Below are positions 57,398-64,000 of a stretch of DNA of 64,000 nt, piece after piece. This DNA is from Marinibacterium anthonyi (lineage in GTDB: Bacteria > Pseudomonadota > Alphaproteobacteria > Rhodobacterales > Rhodobacteraceae): contig CP031585.1 of NCBI GenBank assembly GCA_003217735.2, forward strand, positions 3,521,501 through 3,585,500. The letters run 5' to 3'. Within the stretch, counting starts at the first letter, position 1. Each line of letters opens with the position of its first letter. A model generated the notes under the pieces. That model worked only from the letters and a program-made list of their open reading frames with translations, had not been told where the DNA came from and searched no databases. The position numbers and the translations under genes are program-made.

Positions 57398-57805
57398 ATG
57401 GGCGAGAAATCTGACGAGCGCATCGCGCTGGAGACGCGGGCCCAGGCGCTCGACGTGTCCTTCGCGGCCAATATCGGGGACGCGAAACTCGCCGAGCGCG
57501 TGGCGGCCGCTGAGGCCGCGAAGACCGGACAGCCGGCCCAGGACAAGGCGCCCCCTCCCGCGCCGACCTCCGATACGCCGGCCCAGGCGGGGGCGAGGGA
57601 CAGCGCCCCCGCCGCGAGCCCAAGCGCCAGCCTCACCCGGCGCATCGTCGTTGAAGTCATCGGCCCGAAACGCGGGCGCGGTCGGATCCGGCGCCGCTTC
57701 GGTCCGACGCCGGTGCTGATCCCGATCGAGGAGCTGACCGAGGACGACCAGGCCGCGCTCATCGCGGATCCGAAGCTCACGGTCACCGCCCGCGAGATCG
57801 ACTGA
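57398..57805 (+). CDS. HI1506-like prophage protein
   Basis: The product has 135 residues from the ATG at 57398 with GGAG upstream. It has a helical N-terminus 'MGEKSDERIALETRAQALDV', a Pro/Ala linker, and a basic C-terminus 'KRGRGRIRRRFGPTPVLIPI', ending 'LTEDDQAALIADPKLTVTAR'. The end matches the FluMu/HI1506 type found after the major capsid gene in Mu-like phages. Role is unknown. Confidence 0.75.
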   Translation: MGEKSDERIALETRAQALDVSFAANIGDAKLAERVAAAEAAKTGQPAQDKAPPPAPTSDTPAQAGARDSAPAASPSASLTRRIVVEVIGPKRGRGRIRRRFGPTPVLIPIEELTEDDQAALIADPKLTVTAREID

Positions 57806-57878
57806 CTGCCTGCTGCGTTCCGCAGCCCCTTCCCGGCGGCGCCTGTCGCCGCCGGGCCTTTGAACCGGAGACCCCGAC

Positions 57879-58307
57879 GTGGCCTATTGCACTGAAACCG
57901 ACCTGACCGACCGCTACGGCGCGCAGATGCTGATCGACCTGACCGATCGCGGCGATGTCGCGACGGGGTCGATCGACAGTGCCGTCGTCGCCCGCGCGAT
58001 CGCCGAGGCGGACGCGCTGATCGACGGCTATGTCGCGGGCCGCTACGTGTTGCCGCTCTCCCCCGTGCCGCAGCAGATCGGGCCGATCTCGCGCCAGATC
58101 GCCATCTACACCCTGCACGTCTACGAGCCGGACCAGAAGATCACCGACGAATACAAGGCCGCGCTCCGCCAGCTAGAACAGATCGCCGCCGGCACGATCA
58201 AGCTCGATGCCGCCGGGGTGGCCGCCTCCACCTCGGGCAGCGGTGGCGCCCGGGTGACCGATCGCGAACGGCCGATGACCGAGAAGACGATGAAGGGCTG
58301 GATCTGA
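57879..58307 (+). CDS. DUF1320 family protein (Mu gp36-like)
   Basis: The product has 142 residues from a GTG at 57879 with CCGGAG upstream. It begins 'AYCTETDLTDRYGAQMLIDL', followed by 'AIAEADALIDGYVAGRYVLP' and 'QIAIYTLHVYEPDQKITDEY'. This is the head-tail connector-like gp36 family. Its stop overlaps the next start by one base. Confidence 0.92.
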   Translation: MAYCTETDLTDRYGAQMLIDLTDRGDVATGSIDSAVVARAIAEADALIDGYVAGRYVLPLSPVPQQIGPISRQIAIYTLHVYEPDQKITDEYKAALRQLEQIAAGTIKLDAAGVAASTSGSGGARVTDRERPMTEKTMKGWI

Positions 58308-58738
58308 TGATCGATGCCGTCACCGCCCGCCTGGAAAGCCTGATCCCCGAACTGGACCGCCGCGTCGATGGCGCGGCCGAGTTCACGCGCCTGATGGAGA
58401 CGAAGAAGCTCCCCTCGGGCGGCGTGCGGGCCTATGTCCTGCCGACCGGGATCCGGGGCCAGCGCGGCGACGCCCTGGCCGGCGCCTTCACCCAGCCGAT
58501 CGTGCGCACCCTGGCCGTGGTCCTTCTGACCCGCTCGGTCGATGCCGCCGGCGAACGCGCCCTGACCCGCCTGAACGCCTTCGTTGACGAGATCATCACC
58601 GCCCTGGCCGGCTGGGCCCCCTCCGACGAGGTCGGCGTCTTCGAGCTGCGCCTGGCGTCCATCATCCCGACCGAGACCGGGCTGCTCGGCTACCAGATCG
58701 AGTTCTCCATCACCGACCAGCTGAGGATCCTCTCATGA
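58307..58738 (+). CDS. Tail terminator protein (Mu gp37-like)
   Basis: The product has 143 residues: 'ARLESLIPELDRRVDGAAEF', 'YVLPTGIRGQRGDALAGAFT' and 'YQIEFSITDQLRIL'. It resembles gp37/U-type tail terminators. It overlaps the next gene by four bases. In complete phages this is followed by tail sheath or tube genes, which are missing here. Confidence 0.85.
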   Translation: MIDAVTARLESLIPELDRRVDGAAEFTRLMETKKLPSGGVRAYVLPTGIRGQRGDALAGAFTQPIVRTLAVVLLTRSVDAAGERALTRLNAFVDEIITALAGWAPSDEVGVFELRLASIIPTETGLLGYQIEFSITDQLRILS

Positions 58739-59070
58739 CGAAGCCGAAGCTTCCCTCGAGCGGCGGCAGCTATTCCAGCGTGGCGCGGCAGGTCTCGCTG
58801 GCGATCGAATGCAGCCGAGCCCAGAAGGCCGTGTTCGATCAGTTCTTCGAGGAAACGACAGGTTTCGGCGCCCTGCCCTTCACCATGCCGGATCCCACGA
58901 CGGACGGATGGCCCCTGTTGGCGGATGACGGCGCGCCGCTGCTGACCACCGCCGGCCAGCCGATCCTGCTGGCCCGGCAATGGCTCTGCCTCTTCGGCAG
59001 GGAAACCCCGCAGGAGACCCTCCGCGGGGTCACTTTCCGGATCGCCTTCTCGGTCTCGGTGATGCCATGA
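58735..59070 (+). CDS. Minor tail protein (lambda gpM-like, tentative)
   Basis: The product has 111 residues. 'AIECSRAQKAVFDQFFEETT', 'FGALPFTMPDPTTDGWPLLA' and the ending 'LRGVTFRIAFSVSVMP' resemble small tail-tip proteins of the M type, in which a Phe-rich helix and final beta strands are conserved. In lambda-like tails this gene follows the tape measure; here it follows the tail terminator directly. Confidence 0.6.
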   Translation: MTKPKLPSSGGSYSSVARQVSLAIECSRAQKAVFDQFFEETTGFGALPFTMPDPTTDGWPLLADDGAPLLTTAGQPILLARQWLCLFGRETPQETLRGVTFRIAFSVSVMP

Positions 59071-59591
59071 GGCTGGTCTCGCTCAACGCCCGCACCGCCT
59101 TTGATGCGGCCACGACGGACGAGGTGGAGATCGCCCTGATCTCGATCGAGCATCCCGCGCTGGCGGCGCCCGTGCGGCTGTCAACCGACCCGACCGAACG
59201 GATCTCGGCCGACCCGCTGATCTACGGCACCCGCTCGACCTGGCTGGACGCCAACCCGGCGACCGAGCCCTACCTCTTCGTCCTGGCCTCGGCCGAGATC
59301 CCCGGCGACGAGGAGGACGTGCCGGCCGCCGCGACCCTGGTGCTGGAGAATGTCGACAAGGACATGGCAGCGGTGCTGCGCTCCTTCACCGACCGGCCCA
59401 CTGTGCATATGGCCATCGTCGTGGCCTCCTCGCCCGACCTGGTCGAGGTGGAGTTCCGGGGTCTTAAGATCGTCGATGCCAACGGGGACGCCGGGCAGAA
59501 CACAATCACGATCTCCCGCGCGCCGATCGAGGAGGAGACGGTTCCGATGGACCGCTTCACCAAGGATCGATTTCCGGGGCTGTTCCGATGA
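59067..59591 (+). CDS. DUF1833 family tail protein
   Basis: The product has 174 residues from the ATG at 59067 (MRLVSLNARTAFDAATTDEV), overlapping the previous stop. 'ALISIEHPALAAPVRLSTDP' and 'LVLENVDKDMAAVLRSFTDR' are typical of DUF1833, a tail-tip family comparable to lambda gpL. It is followed by two small extra genes before the NlpC gene. Confidence 0.85.
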   Translation: MRLVSLNARTAFDAATTDEVEIALISIEHPALAAPVRLSTDPTERISADPLIYGTRSTWLDANPATEPYLFVLASAEIPGDEEDVPAAATLVLENVDKDMAAVLRSFTDRPTVHMAIVVASSPDLVEVEFRGLKIVDANGDAGQNTITISRAPIEEETVPMDRFTKDRFPGLFR

Positions 59592-59607
59592 CTGAAAGGA
59601 AAAAACT

Positions 59608-59775
59608 GTGTCTGATGACCAAGAATTTGAACTGCATGAGACGTGCTCAACGCACTTTCCTCTGCCACTTGGCCTTTGGAGAGACATCCTCCGAGACACT
59701 CCAGATCTGCCTCCGGATCCGCCCGGATGGAGCCCTATTCGATCACCCTACGTTCCGCTCCGTCCAGAGGAATGA
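59608..59775 (+). CDS. Small prophage cargo protein (55 residues)
   Basis: This frame starts at a GTG at 59608 with AAAGGA seven bases before and ends at the TGA at 59775. The product starts 'SDDQEFELHETCSTHFPLPL' and ends 'SPYVPLRPEE', acidic and Pro-rich. It overlaps the 3' end of the opposite-strand gene by about 40 bases. Base composition is lower in GC than the flanking tail genes. The longer plus-strand frame at 59588-60178 is rejected as it opposes the better minus-strand gene. Function is unknown. Confidence 0.5.
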   Translation: MSDDQEFELHETCSTHFPLPLGLWRDILRDTPDLPPDPPGWSPIRSPYVPLRPEE

Positions 59776-60100
59776 GAAACTCAAAGAGGCCTCCACCGCT
59801 GGTCACGACCTGGACGAGACTGCGCTCTTTGGACACGAAGTTCGTCAAAACCAGTTTCTCGGCTTCGATGGGCTGACGCATTCTCACGGGATCCAGTGCG
59901 TTCTCTCCTTCGACACCAAGAGTTGCTTGGGCTTGTGCCATTGTCTTGGCTCGCACCAACTCGGCAACCAGAAGCGTAACTGCCTCAGGTACAAGTCGAA
60001 CGACCATTGTTCGACCATCTACGCACTCCATCCCGAGCTCGATAACCGATCCTGTCGGATCCACTTTCGTGCCCCTTACCTTGCGCCACGTGTCGTCCAT
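59735..60100 (-). CDS. Antisense-oriented prophage cargo gene (moron candidate)
   Basis: The product has 121 residues from the ATG at 60100 (MDDTWRKVRGTKVDPTGSVI); an ATG at 60136 would add 12. It has a regular protein-like sequence: 'ELGMECVDGRTMVVRLVPEA', 'VTLLVAELVRAKTMAQAQAT' and 'VTSGGGLFEFLIPLDGAERR'. It is the only minus-strand gene in the prophage apart from the repressor, inserted between DUF1833 and NlpC tail genes. That is the classic place and orientation of a lysogeny-expressed moron. The domain is unrecognised. Confidence 0.65.
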   Translation of the reverse strand: MDDTWRKVRGTKVDPTGSVIELGMECVDGRTMVVRLVPEAVTLLVAELVRAKTMAQAQATLGVEGENALDPVRMRQPIEAEKLVLTNFVSKERSLVQVVTSGGGLFEFLIPLDGAERRVIE

Positions 60101-60174
60101 ATCCGCCAAACCTTTGATAGTGCGCCCAGACCCCATTCGAAGGCTTCAGAGCCGACCACTCAAGGATTCGTTTC

Positions 60175-60570
60175 ATGACCTGGTCGGACCGCTACATCGG
60201 CCTGCCCGATGAGGCCTGCCATTGCTGGGGGCTGGTGCGCCGCGTCTACGGGGCGGAGCTGGGGATCGACCTGCCGGCCTACGCTGGCACCGTGGTCTCT
60301 GCCGGGGAACGCGCCGAGGTGGACGCGCTGATGCGCGGCGAGGAAGCCTCGGGGCTCTGGTGCGACGCCGCTGGCCCTGTCCGCCCCTTCGATGTCCTGG
60401 TCTTCCGCCGGGGCGGTTACCTCAGCCACGTCGGCCTCGCCGTGGATCCCCACCGCATGCTGCACATGCAGGGCCAGGCGCGGATCGAACCCTTCACCGC
60501 CGGTCGCTGGGCGGCCCGTCTCAGGGGCGTTTATCGCCATCTTCAAACCCCGTTGAAGTGGGTGTCATGA
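60175..60570 (+). CDS. NlpC/P60-type phage tail peptidase (lambda gpK-like)
   Basis: The product has 131 residues. The catalytic Cys is in 'ACHCWGLVRRVYGAELGIDL' and the His in 'GGYLSHVGLAVDPHRMLHMQ', a full NlpC/P60 core. Such tail peptidases cut peptidoglycan during DNA injection. It overlaps the tail fibre gene start by four bases. Confidence 0.92.
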   Translation: MTWSDRYIGLPDEACHCWGLVRRVYGAELGIDLPAYAGTVVSAGERAEVDALMRGEEASGLWCDAAGPVRPFDVLVFRRGGYLSHVGLAVDPHRMLHMQGQARIEPFTAGRWAARLRGVYRHLQTPLKWVS

Positions 60571-63500
60571 CGGACAACATGAAGGGCATTCCGGTTCTCT
60601 CCGCGCCGCTGTTCTCGCCCGACGCGGGCCGGTCGGACTTCGAGGTGCCGACCGGCACGACCATCGCCGACATGGTGGCCCGCGCCGTGCCCGGTATGCC
60701 GGTCGCCGCCTGGGGTCAGCTGCGGGTCCTTCTGGTCAGCGACGCGGGCGCCATGGCGGTGCCTTCTGCGCTCTGGCACCGGGTCCGCCCGAAGCCTGGC
60801 ACGCGGGTGGTGATCCGGCTGATCCCCCAGGGCGGCGATCTGCGCTCGATCCTTCTCGTCGTGGTCTCGGTCGCCGCGATCGCACTGGGGCAATACTGGG
60901 CGCTGCCTGTGGCCCAGGGGCTGGGGGTCGGCACGGCGCTTGCCGGCAGCCTGGTCACGGCCGGGCTGACGATCGTCGGCTCGCTGCTGGTCAATGCGCT
61001 GATCCCGGTCAAGACGCCCGACAGCACCCGCCGGCAGAGCTACGCGATCTCGGGCTGGCGCAACGAGATCCGCCAGAACGCGCCGGTGCCGTTCGTCCTC
61101 GGTCGTCGTCGCTATGCGCCGCCCTTCGCTGCGACTTCCTACACCGAGATCGTCGGCGACACCCAGTATGTGCGCGGCCTATTCACCTTCGGACTGGGGC
61201 CGCTCAACATCGACGATATCCGCATCGGGGACACACCACTCTCGGAGTTCGACGAGGTGGAGATCGAGACCCGTGAAGGTCGGGCGACCGACAACCCGGT
61301 CAGCCTCTATCCCCGCCAGGTGATCGAGGAGGCGACAAACACAGAGCTCTTCCGCCCGCTGCCACGGGATGACGCCGGCGAGACAACCGGCGGCGCGGCC
61401 GTTGAGACGCCGGTGGTCCGCTACACGGCCGCCCAGGCCGAGCGGGCCAGCGTGATCATCGGCTTTCCATCGGGGCTCTTCCGGGTGGATGGCGACGGGG
61501 ACGTGCGCAACCAGACGGTCTCGGTGCGCATCCAGCAGCGCCCAGAGGGGGGCGCCACCTGGTCCGAGGTCACCACGCTGGAGATCACCGCCCAGAAGCG
61601 GGAGAGCTTCTTCCGCCAGCACAGCTGGACCCTGCCGACCCGGGGCCGCTGGGAGGTAGAGATCACCCGCATGACCGACGAGACCACGTCGACGCAGGTC
61701 TCGGATCGCAGCACGCTGGCCGCGCTGCAGTCGTTCCGCCCGGAATACCCGATCGCCATGGCAAAGCCCCTGGCGCTGCTGGCGGTCCGGATCAAGGCGA
61801 CCCACCAACTGAACGGGTCCCTCGACCAGGTCAGCGCCATCGTGCAGCGCTATGCCCCTGTCTGGGACGGCGAAGCGTGGTCGGAGGGGCTGAGCCGCAA
61901 CCCGGCCTCGGCCTACCTGGCGGCGCTACAGGGCGGGGCCAACCCGTACCCGGTGGACGACACCGAGATCGACTTCGACATGATCGCGGACTGGCACGAC
62001 TTCTGCGCGACCAAGGGCCTGAAATACGACCGGGTCCATGACGAGGAGGAAAGCCTCCAGGACATGCTGTCGGCCATCTGCGCCGCCGGCCGGGCCAGCC
62101 CGCGCCATGACGGGCTGAAGTGGGGCGTGGTCATCGACCGGCCGCAGGCGCTGGCGGTGGATCATATCAGCCCGCGCAACTCCGACGAGTTCACCTGGTC
62201 GCGCAACTACTTCGACCCGCCCGACGGGTTCCGCGTCACCTTCTTCGACGAGACCAACGGCTGGGAGCAGGCCGAGCGGGTCGTGCCCTGGCCCGGCCAT
62301 GTCGGGCCAATCGATCTGACCGAGGCGCTGGAGATGCCGGGCAAGACGGATCCGGACGAGATCGCGATCGAGGCGACCAGGCGGATGTACGAGTTGATCT
62401 ACCGCCCCGACCAGTTCACCGCGATGCAGGCCGGCGCGGCCCGGGTGGCAACGCGGGGCGACCAGGTGATGGGGTCTTTCGATACGCTGGACCGGACGCA
62501 GGTCGCGGCCCGGGTGGTCGAGGTCTCGGGCACGCTGGTCGTCCTGGACGAAGAGGTGATCATGGAGGACGGGACGGCCTATGCCATCCGGTTCCGCCAG
62601 TATGCCGACAACAATGACGTGATCGGCACCTCGGTGCTGGCCGATGTCCGCACGGTCGCCGGCACCACGCGCAGTTTCACGCTGAAGACCGGATCGGATC
62701 TGCCGGCGGTCGGCGAGCTGGTCCACTTCGGGAAGAAGAGCTCGGAAAGCCTGGCGCTGCGCGTCCGCAATATCGAGCCTGGCGAGGATTTCTCGGCCGT
62801 CCTGCACATGGTCGCCGCCGCCCCCGAGATCGACGAGCTGATCGATGCCTACGTGCCGCCCGCCTGGAACGGCATCGTTGGCGAGGAGATCGACCTGGAC
62901 GCCATCGTGGCACCGGCGCCGGTCTTCTCGAAGATCGCCTCGGGCGAGGATCCTGACGCGGATCCGAACGTCGTCCAGATCCTTCTCTCGCCTGCGTCCG
63001 GATCTTCCGTCACGGTCGCGAGCTTCGAGATCGACCACAAATTGGCAGCTGCAGGCAGCTGGACGACGGTCACGATCCCGGTGGCCGCCGGCGGCGGGTC
63101 AATCGATCTCTACGAGGTGGGCGACGAGATCGAGATCCGGGCCCGTGCGATCGCCGACGACGGCACGGCTGGCACCTGGACCGCCGAGATCCCGCATACC
63201 GTGGGGTCCGGGGCATTGGCTCTGCCGGGAGCGCTGGACGAGGCGGCGATCACGATCACGGGCGGCATGGGCAATGCCAGGGTCACAGTTGCCGTGCCGA
63301 ACGATCCGGCGATCGCCAGGATCCAGCTTTACCGCGTACCCGCCGGCGACACGCTCGATCGCAACTTGCACGCCGCCGGCAGCTTCGGCGTCTCGCCGCT
63401 GACCACAGTCGAATATGTCGATGGCGATGCGACACGCACGAACCTGCTGGCCAACCCGAACTTCGACACGGCGGCCGACTGGAGCGCGGGCGCCAACTGG

Positions 63501-63899
63501 ACAATCGCCTCCGGCAAGGCGACGCATTCCGCCGGCGCGGCCGATGCGGTCTCGCAGGCCGTGGCAATGACCTCGGGCAGGTACTACCGCCTGGCCTTCA
63601 CCGCCTCCGGCGTCTCGGCCGGCAGTGTCACGCCCTACCTCTCCGGCGGGTCCGACCGGCCGGGAACGGCCGTCACGTCCAATGGCACCGCCACCGATCG
63701 CATCCAGGCGGTCACCGGCAATGACACCTTCGAGCTGCGGGCGATCAGCAGCTTTGCCGGCAGTGTCGACACCGTCCTGCTGTTCGAGGAAACCGCCAGC
63801 TGCATCGACCAAGGCAGCTGGGACTACTACCTGGAAGCCGTGAATGCCTCGGACGCACCCGGTCCCCTGACCACCGCATTCTCGACTTCGATCGTCTGA
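60567..63899 (+). CDS. Tail tip / host specificity protein (lambda gpJ-like)
   Basis: The product has 1110 residues from the ATG at 60567 (MTDNMKGIPVLSAPLFSPDA); a track reading from 60222 lies on a different, non-coding frame extension. The N-terminal third resembles gpI/gpJ with a hydrophobic segment 'ILLVVVSVAAIALGQYWALP', then 'VRGLFTFGLGPLNIDDIRIG'. The centre includes 'ARNSDEFTWSRNYFDPPDG'-type J sequence ('SPRNSDEFTWSRNYFDPPDG'). The C-terminus has fibronectin-like and carbohydrate-binding-like parts ('ANPNFDTAADWSAGANWTIA'). It determines receptor binding. Confidence 0.88.
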   Translation: MTDNMKGIPVLSAPLFSPDAGRSDFEVPTGTTIADMVARAVPGMPVAAWGQLRVLLVSDAGAMAVPSALWHRVRPKPGTRVVIRLIPQGGDLRSILLVVVSVAAIALGQYWALPVAQGLGVGTALAGSLVTAGLTIVGSLLVNALIPVKTPDSTRRQSYAISGWRNEIRQNAPVPFVLGRRRYAPPFAATSYTEIVGDTQYVRGLFTFGLGPLNIDDIRIGDTPLSEFDEVEIETREGRATDNPVSLYPRQVIEEATNTELFRPLPRDDAGETTGGAAVETPVVRYTAAQAERASVIIGFPSGLFRVDGDGDVRNQTVSVRIQQRPEGGATWSEVTTLEITAQKRESFFRQHSWTLPTRGRWEVEITRMTDETTSTQVSDRSTLAALQSFRPEYPIAMAKPLALLAVRIKATHQLNGSLDQVSAIVQRYAPVWDGEAWSEGLSRNPASAYLAALQGGANPYPVDDTEIDFDMIADWHDFCATKGLKYDRVHDEEESLQDMLSAICAAGRASPRHDGLKWGVVIDRPQALAVDHISPRNSDEFTWSRNYFDPPDGFRVTFFDETNGWEQAERVVPWPGHVGPIDLTEALEMPGKTDPDEIAIEATRRMYELIYRPDQFTAMQAGAARVATRGDQVMGSFDTLDRTQVAARVVEVSGTLVVLDEEVIMEDGTAYAIRFRQYADNNDVIGTSVLADVRTVAGTTRSFTLKTGSDLPAVGELVHFGKKSSESLALRVRNIEPGEDFSAVLHMVAAAPEIDELIDAYVPPAWNGIVGEEIDLDAIVAPAPVFSKIASGEDPDADPNVVQILLSPASGSSVTVASFEIDHKLAAAGSWTTVTIPVAAGGGSIDLYEVGDEIEIRARAIADDGTAGTWTAEIPHTVGSGALALPGALDEAAITITGGMGNARVTVAVPNDPAIARIQLYRVPAGDTLDRNLHAAGSFGVSPLTTVEYVDGDATRTNLLANPNFDTAADWSAGANWTIASGKATHSAGAADAVSQAVAMTSGRYYRLAFTASGVSAGSVTPYLSGGSDRPGTAVTSNGTATDRIQAVTGNDTFELRAISSFAGSVDTVLLFEETASCIDQGSWDYYLEAVNASDAPGPLTTAFSTSIV

Positions 63900-64000
63900 C
63901 CCTCCCCAACCCGCCCGCGTAAACGTTGGCAATGTTTTGAGCCTATATCGGCCGGCATTCTTCATCCTGATCCGCAATTCCAGCGAGAACGAAGGAGACA
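63900..64000 (+). other. Intergenic tail end with ribosome binding site for a gene beyond the window
   Basis: The last bases, GAACGAAGGAGACA, form a strong Shine-Dalgarno sequence at the right edge, so the next gene (probably a tail fibre or other late gene) starts just outside. A TTGGCAATGTTTTGAGCCTATAT stretch may include a promoter, but I would not call it. Confidence 0.5.

Noticed and set aside
59588-60178. 196-residue plus-strand ORF across the cargo region
   Set aside because: It opposes the better minus-strand gene, is Cys/His/Ser-rich without pattern, and a 55-residue frame with a good ribosome binding site fits the start better.
38969-64000. Possible match of CRISPR spacers to the adjacent prophage (self-targeting)
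   Set aside because: Eye comparison of the ten spacers with the prophage found no match; this is not exhaustive and needs a proper search.

Overview
The window is GC-rich chromosomal DNA from an alphaproteobacterium, most likely a marine Rhodobacterales (Roseobacter-group) species. The basis is gene order (yceD-rpmF-plsX-fabH-ihfA-merR; nagZ-scpA-scpB; SPOR protein-argS-dgt), the single-cysteine DksA, the alphaproteobacterial dCTP deaminase, and a Mu-like prophage whose head genes follow Mu while its tail genes are lambda-like, as in Rhodobacter phage RcapMu. No species is claimed.

Layout. (1) 1-16048: housekeeping genes for ornithine lipids, outer-membrane assembly, ribosome and fatty-acid/phospholipid initiation, IHF, a MerR regulator with a very long acidic tail, tRNA-Pro(GGG), condensin ScpAB, peptidoglycan recycling, ArgRS, dGTPase, an Fe-S carrier and a universal stress protein. 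(2) 16109-18558: a three-gene minus-strand operon encoding a small protein with six 'MFSSGS' repeats, an uncharacterised helical protein and an EamA exporter. This is the best candidate in the window for an undescribed system, possibly a multi-core peptide with its modifying enzyme and exporter. Two perfect DnaA boxes lie upstream. (3) 18927-35836: repair, envelope and metabolic genes, including a MoxR/VWA cluster, a low-GC restriction-nuclease-like gene, a lytic transglycosylase, an M48 protease, an RlmI-type methyltransferase and glnE, ending with ybaK, whose 3' end runs into a dispersed repeat. (4) 35837-38968: an insertion island with an IS5-family element (frameshifted transposase), an IS3-family element that splits an unknown gene and leaves a 3-bp duplication, dispersed repeats and a strong terminator. 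(5) 38969-44445: a complete type II-C CRISPR-Cas locus with 11 repeats, cas2, cas1, a 1073-residue cas9 and a tracrRNA gene that I located from its anti-repeat, promoter and terminator. (6) About 44446 to the end: the left part of a Mu-like prophage.

The prophage runs from an S24 repressor with three operators and a divergent small Cro-like gene, through ParB, to a chimeric gene joining the N-terminus of MuA transposase to the C-terminus of an endolysin. Holin, terminase, portal, head and tail genes follow. The chimera means the rest of muA, muB and the early and lysis-regulating region have been deleted. The tail module also lacks any recognisable tube or tape-measure gene. The prophage is therefore probably defective, though its head genes look intact. 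Small cargo genes sit inside it: a D12-class DNA adenine methylase, and a convergent overlapping pair in the tail region.

All calls come from reading the sequence and remembered family features. No database search was run. Family names given as 'like' or 'tentative' should be treated that way.
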